Below are positions 43,564-51,637 of a stretch of DNA of 64,000 bases, in pieces. The position numbers and the translations under genes are program-made. This stretch comes from JBAYOE01 sp050950065 (lineage in GTDB: Bacteria > Spirochaetota > Spirochaetia > Sphaerochaetales > Sphaerochaetaceae), in NCBI GenBank assembly GCA_050950065.1, contig JBMNGX010000008.1, positions 12,367 through 76,366 on the forward strand, in the 5' to 3' direction. Each line of letters opens with the position of its first letter. Positions within the stretch are counted from its first letter, which is position 1. A model generated the notes under the pieces. The model was not told the origin of the DNA, searched no databases, and saw only the letters and a program-made list of their open reading frames with translations.

Positions 43564-44636
43564 AAAGCTGCCTCCCTAATCTCTTGTGCGCTAAGTTTAA
43601 AGTTAATTCCGTTTATAACTGTTCTAATCAGTTTATCTTGTCGCTCTTCTAAAAAGAAATAAGCTAATATAATTCCGAAGCTAAATGGATAACCTCTAAG
43701 CATCTTGTTAAACTCTTTACGCCGATCTGCAAAAAGGTAGTGCTCAACTAACAAAGTTTTCTCTTTAGGACTTTTATCTTTATTCTCATGAAGCTCTTTT
43801 GCCAACTCGGGATAGTGTTTAGCTACTAAGTTGCTAATTGATCTTTGTTGAGCATCAGTTGCTAAGAAAGTTTCAAACTCTTGGGTTTGAGTTACCTTTC
43901 CCCCTTCAAACATTGATTGTTCTAAAATCTCAGAATCTACTCCATACAAATAACCAGTTCTCACTGAGTTAATAATGTTTTTCAAATCGGCATCACGAGC
44001 TAAAACTTCCTCAACAAGCTCTCGATCTCTTTTATTTAGCTTTCTTGCCTCTTTTCTGAGGTGAGAAAACCAGGTGCGATCTAATAAGGTCTCTAAAGTA
44101 AATAGTCCCTCTTTATTAATTCGTTCAATATCAAACTCTTTAAAAGGTTTGTAGTACAAAGTTCCTTTTAAAGATTCTTTTATTTGTTCAAAGTTTTCAG
44201 CATTGATTATCTTATCCCAATCAATATCGTTAACTATTTTACCTTGATATAGATAACCGTAGCGGTAATCTATGTTTTGATCTTTGATTTTGTTACTAAA
44301 CCAAAGTCTAATAACCCCTTTAAGATTTTCAACCTCTTGCTTAACCCCTAATGCTGCAATTAAAGAGACATGTGTATCTTCCATCAATCGCCCAACCTCT
44401 TTAAAGATTGAGACGTTACGACTGAAGATCCAAGCCTCTAGGCGTTGGATATCACCACTTTCATCGTATAGCTCTGCAAGACTTTGGTAGCTAGTTCCCC
44501 TTAATTGGTGAAAAAGCTCCTCTAAGGAGGTGCTATTTAAAAGAGTCTCAATTTGTTTATCATCAAGCATGTTTGCAATTCGGGAGCGGAGTTTAGCATT
44601 TATGAATGCATACTTGTTGAGATCTCTTAAGGACAA
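43560..44636 (-). CDS. atpC: V/A-type ATPase subunit C
   Basis: The 358-residue AC39/C subunit links the rotor ring to the central stalk. It begins SLRDLNKYAFINAKLRSRIANML and is mostly helical, with the repeated YxxLA and LRGTSYQ patterns of the family. The start is a TTG at 44636 with AGAGGG eight bases upstream. It lies 1 base after the G/H stalk gene. Confidence 0.88.
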   Translation of the reverse strand: MSLRDLNKYAFINAKLRSRIANMLDDKQIETLLNSTSLEELFHQLRGTSYQSLAELYDESGDIQRLEAWIFSRNVSIFKEVGRLMEDTHVSLIAALGVKQEVENLKGVIRLWFSNKIKDQNIDYRYGYLYQGKIVNDIDWDKIINAENFEQIKESLKGTLYYKPFKEFDIERINKEGLFTLETLLDRTWFSHLRKEARKLNKRDRELVEEVLARDADLKNIINSVRTGYLYGVDSEILEQSMFEGGKVTQTQEFETFLATDAQQRSISNLVAKHYPELAKELHENKDKSPKEKTLLVEHYLFADRRKEFNKMLRGYPFSFGIILAYFFLEERQDKLIRTVINGINFKLSAQEIREAAL

Positions 44637-44637
44637 A

Positions 44638-44967
44638 TTATTTACCCTCTTTTAGATATGTGGTTGATAATATTTCTACCATCTTAGTTGCGATTGTCTC
44701 AGCACACTCTTTTAGAGGTTTGTCCTCTTGCTCCTTTTGTTCTATCTCTAGTTTGAATTTTTCAACTCTTTGGGCAGATAATTTCTCTGCTTGATCAATT
44801 TTATCCTCTTTAATCGATTTAGCTAATGCGATCTCTTGGTTAAACTTGATCTCTTGACGTTGTTGCTCCTCATAAAGGGCATTTTGACCCTCTTTTTTTG
44901 CATCGGCAACAAGTTTTTCTGCCTTCTCTTCGACACTGAAAATTTCTGATATTAATTTACTGCCCAT
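44638..44967 (-). CDS. V/A-type ATPase peripheral-stalk subunit G/H
   Basis: The 109-residue protein is almost entirely an alpha-helical coiled coil (EEKAEKLVADAKKEGQNAL, then KEDKIDQAEKLSAQRVEKF), as expected for the G/H stalk partner of subunit E. It is the first gene of the pump operon. It has no recognisable ribosome site, and the promoter at 44974-45002 places the transcription start at about the ATG, so translation may be leaderless. Confidence 0.82.
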   Translation of the reverse strand: MGSKLISEIFSVEEKAEKLVADAKKEGQNALYEEQQRQEIKFNQEIALAKSIKEDKIDQAEKLSAQRVEKFKLEIEQKEQEDKPLKECAETIATKMVEILSTTYLKEGK

Positions 44968-44973
44968 GCACTA

Positions 44974-45002
44974 ATAATAGCCATAATTTGCTATTTCAGC
45001 AA
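44974..45002 (-). promoter_or_regulatory. Promoter of the V/A-ATPase operon (possibly leaderless)
   Basis: TTGCTG (44997-45002) and TATTAT (44974-44979) on the minus strand are separated by exactly 17 bases. The -10 box ends 6 bases before the first codon of the G/H gene, so transcription should begin at or beside its ATG. Confidence 0.55.
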
Positions 45003-45017
45003 GGGATATGAGCTTTA

Positions 45018-48000
45018 TCACAGTTTTGGAAGAATTAAATCTAGATAAGGTTTTACCATAAAATTGAGGCGTGATAAATTTAAGATAAATCCCCGTTGTT
45101 GTTCGCTCATTAAAGTGAGTGCGCTCTCTTTTTTAGCTCTTCTAGGTTCATCGCTAAAGAAGTCCATTTCATCATCAAATGTTGATTGTACAAGACTTCT
45201 ATTTGGGAAATAGTCGTTCCAAAAATAATCCTCTTCTAACAACATTTCAACGTTCAACCAGAAGTACCCATTCTCATCAAAGATAGTTAATTCACTATCG
45301 ATTCCCATGATTTGATCAAAGTAGAGTTGCTCAAAAGCATCACTAATTGTGGTAGCAACAAAATTCTCTAAGATATAAACTTGTGGAACTGTCGATTTGG
45401 GATCTCCCACTATGGTGAATCTGATATCAATTGGTAAATCATCTTCATCACTACCTGGTAAGTACAAGCTAAATTGATAAGTTCCACTAGAAACACCGTT
45501 TATAAAGAAGAAACCTGTCTCATCGGTAAATAGGTATAAAGACTCATCGTAAACCAACTCTTCATTTCCATTTTCATTTAACTCCACACGCCACAAGTCT
45601 GTTGTGTAGCGAGAATAGGAAGCATCCTCTTTTCTTAAAAGTGTTCCAACTACAGAGTAACTCTTATCGGCAAACAGTTTTACTGCATAGCCTTGGCGAG
45701 GTCGAGGGGTAAAGTCATAAATGTAAGAGCCTCCACTAGAGACTATTGAGTCCCCCACCCCATAAATTACAATGTTATTCTTTTGGTGAGTATTAATGGT
45801 TGAGTAGGTAGAAGTCCCAAATAGAGATGGTAAAGAAGCAGGTTCACTAGTCATAGTTCTTGTTACTGCAATATCTGCGCCCTTTAAGGCCCCTTTAGGA
45901 CGCACTAATAAGAAGTTATCCCCAATTGAGCGAGTTATTCCAATAAGCCCCCCAGCGTAAGCTATGGCTGTGTTAAAGGAGACTGAGGTGGTAAACTTTT
46001 TAAAGTTCTCACTAAATTGTTGTCTCAATGACAAACCAAACGCTTTAGAGGAGTGGTTGAAAGTAGCATTGCCACTAAAGCTATTTAGTGGGTCAGTAAA
46101 GTCAATTCCACTTAAGTTAAACTGCATGCTATTATTTTTAGTTTTAAAGACTCGCCAGTTTAAACTTCCAGTAACTGAAGTTTCAACATCACTGTAAACA
46201 GAGACATTCAGTGCTGTCGTAATTGCAACACTTCCACTAATTTGCCCTTTCAACTCAACTTTGTTTGTCAGTGGAGAGTTAAATAAGTTCAACGAACCAT
46301 TGAGTGAGACTTTTGGAATTATTGAAGTTCCGAGTGTGGCAGAGGCTCTCCAATTAGGATTCTCAAAAGCTAAATCCCAATTTAAGTTTCCACTAAGGTA
46401 GTAACGAATCTTTGGACCAAAGTTTCCACTAGTTGATGCAGATAAATCTATCATGTCAGATAATGTTGAAGGATTTAATCCCATCACATTTAAAGAGGTG
46501 TTGTAAGAACCACTTTGATAACCCACTGAGATATCAAATCCACCAAATATTGTATTCTCTTTTTTACTAGAAAGACGATAGCTAACCCTCTCAGCGTGGC
46601 CAAATTTTAAGGGTTCTGAATAACTACCTGCCACATATAAATCAATTGGTCCAATATTGGTAGCCACTGTTGTTTGTAAAGAGGCGTTTATGGCATTTAG
46701 ACTTGCCCCCAAGGTGTAGGATAAAGACATTGAGTCAATTACACCAATTTGTTGGTTGATTCTAAAGTTGGGATTCTCAAAATCGAAATTGGGAAAAGAG
46801 AGACCCATTGAATAAAGGGTATCCCCTTTTGCCAATAATCGAGAATCGTAAGCCAAGTTGAAATAAATTTCCTTCTTTAATGATTCATCATATAAAGGGG
46901 TTATCTCAATAATTGCTTTGTTAGCACCTTGGGCAAAAATAAAATCTCTAAGTTTATAAATTCCAGCTTGCAACTCTCTTCTATAAACTGACTTTCCATT
47001 TATAAAGATTTCAACCAAGGAGGGTTCATCCACCTCTATTTTATACTCAAATTGGTGGTTCTTTGGTTTAACATCTCCGTAGTTGTATCTTTTTTCTAAT
47101 CCAATACCAACAGAATCTTTTGAATAGCCTAAATAGTCGGTCACATTACCAAACAGGACCCTTAAGCTCTTACTCTTAATATCAAAAAATCCTTGGATCC
47201 CTTGGAAAGTGATGTAATCTTCCCAATCATCAGACCACTGAACTTCTCTAGTTTCATTGTATGCTCTACCAGGGTGGAAGGTGTAAGAAAAATCAAAACC
47301 AACAGGTCCGATAGCAATTGAGTTTCTTGATTGTAATGTTAATAAGGAGAGAGGCTTAATTTTCCAGTCGTTAGCTTCATTAATATCGATTAAAGAGAAA
47401 ACAGAGATGTTATTGTACCAAGAAAATAAAGCAGGTTTGAGTGATTCACTACCCGACATCTCATAACTACTGTAACGGGCAATATTGGCTCTGTTAATAG
47501 AAAGAATTCTTACTGGCATCATCCATGTAGTGAACTCTAAGTGAAGTTCAAAACTCATGTAATCGTACCAAGCCTCAATATCTAATTCTTGTAACTCTTC
47601 TAAACTTAAATACTCATTATCAGTATCGAAAAGAATATTTCTAAACTCTTCAGTTAATAGAGGTCCTACTGATCGATTTAGTTGTTCAACTTCAATTAGT
47701 ATTGATGAATCACTAAATAAGATATCTAAATCATCTAAATAATCCCCATTTACAAACAATGGTACTAAATATGAACCATCACTAAAGATTGAGTAATCCT
47801 CTTCACCAGCAACATAGAAATCTGCCCATGGGTCATACTCATCCTCTTCTTCAAAGACAAAATCGGCCCAAGGATCTTCTTCACTAAAGTCTTCCCACCA
47901 ATCTTCTACAAAAGCCTGCTCTCCAACAATAGGTTCACTTGTATCAACAGCAACTATCTCAATTATCTCTGGGACATCTTCAATTACTTCACGTTCTATT

Positions 48001-48287
48001 TCTATTTCTTCAGAAATAACTTGTTCAGCAACTTCTACTTCCACAGGAGAAGCTACTTCAATCACTTGTGGTTGTTCGATTTCAATGGGAGAACTTACTT
48101 CAACGGGAGGAATAACTTGTTCAACTTCAGCTGGAGGTTGCTCAGCAACCTCAACTTCTACAGGTTTTTCTTGAGGGGGTGGAAACCCGATGAGGGCGCG
48201 AACAGAGGAAAATAGCAGCAACACTATTGAAAAAATCAGCAAAACTGAGAGCATGCTGAGTATATATGTGCGCCGATGCTGCGACAT
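45018..48287 (-). CDS. Usher-like outer-membrane protein with TonB-like anchor and linker
   Basis: The 1089-residue protein resembles fimbrial ushers. It starts with a basic MSQHRRTY, one membrane helix (residues ~9-34) and no cleavage-site pattern. A ~130-residue Pro/Val/Glu-rich linker follows, with PVEVEVAEQ twice (near 42 and 81) and DPWADF twice (near 138 and 152). An N-terminal usher-like segment starts near YLVPLFVNGDYLDDLDI, and VEIFINGKSVYRRELQAGIYKLRD matches the usher motif of a substituent binding strand. The rest is rich in alternating strand patterns of a 24-strand barrel. Ushers normally have a cleavable signal and no linker. The chaperone gene lies 29 bases upstream; no pilin gene is nearby. 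Assignment to the usher family is an inference from motifs. Confidence 0.7.
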   Translation of the reverse strand: MSQHRRTYILSMLSVLLIFSIVLLLFSSVRALIGFPPPQEKPVEVEVAEQPPAEVEQVIPPVEVSSPIEIEQPQVIEVASPVEVEVAEQVISEEIEIEREVIEDVPEIIEIVAVDTSEPIVGEQAFVEDWWEDFSEEDPWADFVFEEEDEYDPWADFYVAGEEDYSIFSDGSYLVPLFVNGDYLDDLDILFSDSSILIEVEQLNRSVGPLLTEEFRNILFDTDNEYLSLEELQELDIEAWYDYMSFELHLEFTTWMMPVRILSINRANIARYSSYEMSGSESLKPALFSWYNNISVFSLIDINEANDWKIKPLSLLTLQSRNSIAIGPVGFDFSYTFHPGRAYNETREVQWSDDWEDYITFQGIQGFFDIKSKSLRVLFGNVTDYLGYSKDSVGIGLEKRYNYGDVKPKNHQFEYKIEVDEPSLVEIFINGKSVYRRELQAGIYKLRDFIFAQGANKAIIEITPLYDESLKKEIYFNLAYDSRLLAKGDTLYSMGLSFPNFDFENPNFRINQQIGVIDSMSLSYTLGASLNAINASLQTTVATNIGPIDLYVAGSYSEPLKFGHAERVSYRLSSKKENTIFGGFDISVGYQSGSYNTSLNVMGLNPSTLSDMIDLSASTSGNFGPKIRYYLSGNLNWDLAFENPNWRASATLGTSIIPKVSLNGSLNLFNSPLTNKVELKGQISGSVAITTALNVSVYSDVETSVTGSLNWRVFKTKNNSMQFNLSGIDFTDPLNSFSGNATFNHSSKAFGLSLRQQFSENFKKFTTSVSFNTAIAYAGGLIGITRSIGDNFLLVRPKGALKGADIAVTRTMTSEPASLPSLFGTSTYSTINTHQKNNIVIYGVGDSIVSSGGSYIYDFTPRPRQGYAVKLFADKSYSVVGTLLRKEDASYSRYTTDLWRVELNENGNEELVYDESLYLFTDETGFFFINGVSSGTYQFSLYLPGSDEDDLPIDIRFTIVGDPKSTVPQVYILENFVATTISDAFEQLYFDQIMGIDSELTIFDENGYFWLNVEMLLEEDYFWNDYFPNRSLVQSTFDDEMDFFSDEPRRAKKESALTLMSEQQRGFILNLSRLNFMVKPYLDLILPKL

Positions 48288-48316
48288 TCATTCACACCCC
48301 TTTTAATTAAGCTAAA

Positions 48317-49093
48317 TTAATTGTTATAGCTTATTTTTGGAGTAAAAAGTTTTGACGCATCGGCATTTGGTGCAGGATACTGCATGTTTGGTGGCCAAGT
48401 GACGTCAACTGTTACTTTCTTTCCAGCGAGAAGGTTTAGTCCATTAACGAAGCCCAATGCCTCTCCCTCATAGACAACACTTTGCCTTGTGGCGTTATTT
48501 ACTAATTCTATTTTTGCCCCATTTAAGATTTGGTGAATTGTTCCTGTATTCGAAATTGTTAAACTTATCACCTCCTTTCCATCGCTATTAATTGATGGAA
48601 GGGCTGAGTCAACTTGCACTCTTGTTGTAGATCTTGCAGGAGACACATACAAGCTTGTGGTATAAACATAGAGGAAGTTGAACATACTTTGTCCTTCAGT
48701 AGCTCTTCCTTGAGTATAAGGAATTTGCTCAGCTCTTAATCTAAAAGAGAGTTCTGTTGGGACAGTTCTAGGTCCTCTGTATTGTACTCGCACTATCTGA
48801 GAACTTTGGGGTTTTAAAATAACCTTACTTGGTACTATGGAGAAATAAGGAGTAGCACTTTCGTTAACCTCTTTCCCCTCTTTAGTAAGATCTCTAGTGA
48901 GAGCAGTAATTTCAACTGCAATCGAGTCGTTAGAGTCATTTACTAAGGTATATGTTTTAGTACTGTTTGCTCCGGTAGGTGAAAATGTTTGCTCTAGTGG
49001 TGAGAATTGGAATGCAAACAACGGCACTACAGCTACCAAAGTTAGTAAAATTGTAATCGCTAATATTCGTTTTGTCTTCATACTGTGCATCAT
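48317..49093 (-). CDS. Periplasmic PapD-like fimbrial chaperone
   Basis: The ~258-residue periplasmic protein has a signal peptide (KRILAITILLTLVAVVPLFA) and a two-domain immunoglobulin-like body. The first domain carries FSPTGANSTKTYTLVNDS and FSIVPSKVILKPQSSQIVRVQY, the G1 edge pattern used to bind subunits. The second has ISLTISNTGTIHQILNGAKI. It precedes the usher gene, the normal chaperone-usher order. Starts at 49093, 49090 and 49081 are all possible; I use the first ATG after AAGGA. The promoter at 49200-49228 leaves a ~100-base leader containing a GGAG/CTCC hairpin of unknown use. Confidence 0.82.
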   Translation of the reverse strand: MMHSMKTKRILAITILLTLVAVVPLFAFQFSPLEQTFSPTGANSTKTYTLVNDSNDSIAVEITALTRDLTKEGKEVNESATPYFSIVPSKVILKPQSSQIVRVQYRGPRTVPTELSFRLRAEQIPYTQGRATEGQSMFNFLYVYTTSLYVSPARSTTRVQVDSALPSINSDGKEVISLTISNTGTIHQILNGAKIELVNNATRQSVVYEGEALGFVNGLNLLAGKKVTVDVTWPPNMQYPAPNADASKLFTPKISYNN

Positions 49094-49199
49094 ATCACTC
49101 AATTGTCCTTGGCGTAAAGATTTTTTTGTTAAAGCAGGAGCAACTCCCCAATTAATATTTTTTATTCTAAGCTCAATAAGAGGTTAAATTATATACTAG

Positions 49200-49228
49200 A
49201 GAATACGCAAAACATATACATATGTCAA
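49200..49228 (-). promoter_or_regulatory. Promoter for chaperone-usher genes
   Basis: A perfect TTGACA (49223-49228) and TATTCT (49200-49205) on the minus strand are 17 bases apart, about 105 bases before the chaperone start. The 265-base gap to the tRNA otherwise holds only AT-rich sequence and the GGAG/CTCC hairpin near 49137-49150. Confidence 0.6.
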
Positions 49229-49314
49229 TTGTAGACTCCCTTATTACTACGATTTTACCACATATTCCTCTTAAACAACATAAAATGGGCAATTCTTATG
49301 ACACTTCCCATTTA

Positions 49315-49344
49315 TTGACATCATCTTTTAAAACATGGTATGTT
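49315..49344 (+). promoter_or_regulatory. Promoter for tRNA-Pro
   Basis: TTGACA (49315-49320) and TATGTT (49339-49344) are 18 bases apart and lie 15 bases before the mature tRNA 5' end. Confidence 0.55.
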
Positions 49345-49358
49345 CATCAACGTAATTT

Positions 49359-49432
49359 CGGGCTGTAGCGCAGGGGTTTAGCGTACATGTCTGGGGGACA
49401 TGGGGTCGGAGGTTCAAATCCTCTCAGCCCGA
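49359..49432 (+). tRNA. tRNA-Pro (anticodon GGG)
   Basis: A 74-base cloverleaf: acceptor arms CGGGCTG (49359-49365) and CAGCCCG (49425-49431) are fully complementary. The anticodon stem CATGT/ACATG encloses the loop CTGGGGG with anticodon GGG, the T arm has GAGG TTCAAAT CCTC, and A is the discriminator. CCA is not encoded. It reads CCC (and CCU by wobble). Confidence 0.95.
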
Positions 49433-49435
49433 TAC

Positions 49436-49466
49436 ACTGCAAGGACTTATTCCTTGCAGTTTTTTT
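49436..49466 (+). terminator. Intrinsic terminator after tRNA-Pro
   Basis: ACTGCAAGGA and TCCTTGCAGT form a perfect 10-base stem with a CTTAT loop, followed by a run of T. It stops the tRNA transcript. Confidence 0.9.
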
Positions 49467-49516
49467 ATGTTCACCTAATGCTTCAAAGCAATTCTTTTCT
49501 TTTTCTTTAATCAAAC

Positions 49517-50170
49517 TTATGGGAAAAGGTTTTTTCCTATTGATTGTAGATTCAAGTTAGATTTATTTATAATGGTCTCAAGATTTAAAGATAATATAAA
49601 GTCTGAAGATCTTTCCCCCTCATGGTATATCTTACCATTCCTCCTAAAGAAATTTTTTAATGTTTGTTTACCGTTACCAGCTTTAGGTATTAGCTGTGTT
49701 TCTATTTTTAAATAATTGCAAATACCCGCATAATCTAATAAAAAAAGATCCTCAATCATACTACTTGCAGCCAAGTCTATTACCTCAATATATGGGCTTC
49801 TTAGTTTCCTTCTTAAGTTTTTCCAATCATCTTCATAAAACATAGTAATGTCTTCTTTGTAAGAGTCTGTATCGTAACAAAGAAAAATTGTCCATTTAAT
49901 ATTTTCATATTGTTTAATACATGAGTTTTTAAACCACTGAGCTGTGTTGGCTATTTGAGTTATCGTTCCAATTGTTTTTGTTCTAATTATTATGTTTCTA
50001 AAGCTAGACTGGGAATAATAGATGACCTCATTTATTTTTTCATCAAATTTTTGACTTAGTAAATAGTTTCTATTTTTACCATTGAAATAATAAAAAAGTG
50101 CTTCATAAAAAACTTGTTCTGTTTCCCCTTCAAAAATGAAAGCAACACCACTATCTATATGCCCCTCCAT
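49517..50170 (-). CDS. TOPRIM-like nuclease partner of AAA ATPase (probable phage defence)
   Basis: The 217-residue protein has TOPRIM-like acidic motifs: FIFEGETEQVFYEAL near residue 12 (EGETE), the DxD strand in IFLCYDTDSYKED near 100, and IDLAASSMIEDLFLLD near 138. It resembles the small TOPRIM proteins that pair with OLD or AAA15 ATPases in defence modules. Unlike the RloB-like protein at 3654-4301, its acidic motifs are intact. The ATG at 50170 lies 4 bases after the ATPase gene stop. Composition is more AT-rich than the neighbours. The exact family was not identified. Confidence 0.68.
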   Translation of the reverse strand: MEGHIDSGVAFIFEGETEQVFYEALFYYFNGKNRNYLLSQKFDEKINEVIYYSQSSFRNIIIRTKTIGTITQIANTAQWFKNSCIKQYENIKWTIFLCYDTDSYKEDITMFYEDDWKNLRRKLRSPYIEVIDLAASSMIEDLFLLDYAGICNYLKIETQLIPKAGNGKQTLKNFFRRNGKIYHEGERSSDFILSLNLETIINKSNLNLQSIGKNLFP

Positions 50171-50174
50171 GTGG

Positions 50175-51416
50175 CTATATCCCCATTAGTGATTTTAAAA
50201 CAAAGGTTGTTTTAGAGTTATTGCCCATTAGATCAAATAAATATTCTCCAACTGAAAGTCCATTATCTTTAGCACTGTTGATAAGTGTTCTCTCTTTGCT
50301 CTTTAAAATATTTTTAAAAGTTGCTTTGCCTTGATTATTTGGTAAGCCAATATAAATATTTTCAAGTTTCAAATATTGAATTAAGTATGGGTTATAAGTG
50401 GTAAAAATTAATTTACCCTCCCCTATGTTTTCATAAATAATTTGTAACACTCTTTTAATAAGAGAGGGATGAATATTAGATGCTAATTCTTCTACAACTA
50501 TTAAATGATTAGCTGAACTGTTGATAAATATGGTAGCTAAAATAGAGAATAACCTTCTAGAGCCTTTTGAAAGCATATTAAATTCAATTGGTTGGTTTAT
50601 GTTTTTGTTTATTAAAAATATTTTATAAGATTCATTATCTAATTTAAATGGGACACTCTGTTCTTTCCAATCGCTAACTACGGATGAATAAAATTTATAA
50701 CTTTTAGGTTCAAACTCAGTTTTAACAACATCAATATCAACAACATCATCAAAGATAGTAAGAATAGCTTCTCTGAATAAGTCAAATTTATTGGGATCAC
50801 TTTTTTTAAGGTCGTAAAACATCTTTGAATTAACGCTGTTATTTTCTTGGTAAGAGTTTTCCATACATGATAAAGAGAACCTTTTAATTAACTTTATTAC
50901 TTCTAAGTAATCTAAATCATCAATTGAAGATAAATTATCTAAAGCCAATTGGTACTCATTTAGAATAATATTTCTAAAAGCAGTAGTAGATTTACTTTTT
51001 CTATATTTAAGCTCTTCTCTTTTTAAATAACTGGTGTATTTAGTACTCTCACTCTCTCTTAAATCTAACCACTCATCTACTAATCTTTGTCCTGAATCAC
51101 CATTTCTTTTCCATTTAAATGAAAATCCATATCTAATGAATTGATACTCTTTTAGCTTAGGCTCGTGGAATTCTATTTCAAAGACAAAAGGCTCATTAGA
51201 TAAAGAGGGATTTAAAGGGATACTATGAATTAACCCCATCATCTTTTCTCGCTCAAATTCCCCTTTAGTGATGAAAGCAACTGCAAACTCAATACCTTTT
51301 AAAAAATTAGTTTTACCATAATTATTTAAAGAAACCAGTGCTGTTATTGCTTTTACTTCTATCTTTGTTCTTTCTAGGTTTCTAAAACCACCAATAGTGA
51401 TACTTTTAACTTCCAT
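50175..51416 (-). CDS. AAA15-like ATPase of the second defence-type pair
   Basis: The 413-residue SMC-like ATPase opens MEVKSITIGGFRNLERTKIE. The Walker A segment reads SLNNYGKTNFL, keeping NxxGKT but with S for the first G, as in some members of the group. The Walker B segment reads HLIVVEELASNIHPSL, and the switch is FTTYNPYLIQ. Residues between are helical and lysine-rich. It leads the ATPase-TOPRIM pair, with a promoter at 51455-51483. A strong A/T bias and the position beside a tRNA suggest acquisition by transfer. Confidence 0.72.
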   Translation of the reverse strand: MEVKSITIGGFRNLERTKIEVKAITALVSLNNYGKTNFLKGIEFAVAFITKGEFEREKMMGLIHSIPLNPSLSNEPFVFEIEFHEPKLKEYQFIRYGFSFKWKRNGDSGQRLVDEWLDLRESESTKYTSYLKREELKYRKSKSTTAFRNIILNEYQLALDNLSSIDDLDYLEVIKLIKRFSLSCMENSYQENNSVNSKMFYDLKKSDPNKFDLFREAILTIFDDVVDIDVVKTEFEPKSYKFYSSVVSDWKEQSVPFKLDNESYKIFLINKNINQPIEFNMLSKGSRRLFSILATIFINSSANHLIVVEELASNIHPSLIKRVLQIIYENIGEGKLIFTTYNPYLIQYLKLENIYIGLPNNQGKATFKNILKSKERTLINSAKDNGLSVGEYLFDLMGNNSKTTFVLKSLMGI

Positions 51417-51454
51417 ATCCTTTAGCTCTTTATTTATATTATATATTTTTGTTA

Positions 51455-51483
51455 ATTATAAAATATAATATTGCCTAATACAA
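51455..51483 (-). promoter_or_regulatory. Promoter for the second ATPase-TOPRIM pair
   Basis: TTGTAT (51478-51483) and a perfect TATAAT (51455-51460) on the minus strand are 17 bases apart. An AAAGG ribosome site lies immediately before the ATPase ATG. Confidence 0.55.
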
Positions 51484-51562
51484 CCTTTTAATATTTTATA
51501 CAATACTTATTAGTGTCTTATAAATTTAAATGTACTTACTAATCTTAGTATTAAATAAGGTA

Positions 51563-51578
51563 ATTATGGTGCCATAAT
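51563..51578. promoter_or_regulatory. Palindrome upstream of aldehyde dehydrogenase gene
   Basis: ATTATGG and CCATAAT are perfect 7-base arms around TG, about 60 bases before the dehydrogenase start. It is a plausible operator. The rest of the 221-base gap is AT-rich, with nothing else recognised. Confidence 0.35.
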
Positions 51579-51637
51579 GATTATCTATTTAACTTTTACA
51601 TCATTCTAAAGTACTATTTGTAAGTGGGAGTTTTATT

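Noticed and set aside
49094..49199. Riboswitch in the chaperone leader
   Set aside because: The GGAG/CTCC hairpin is short, and no known aptamer core (c-di-GMP, yybP-type and others) could be matched.
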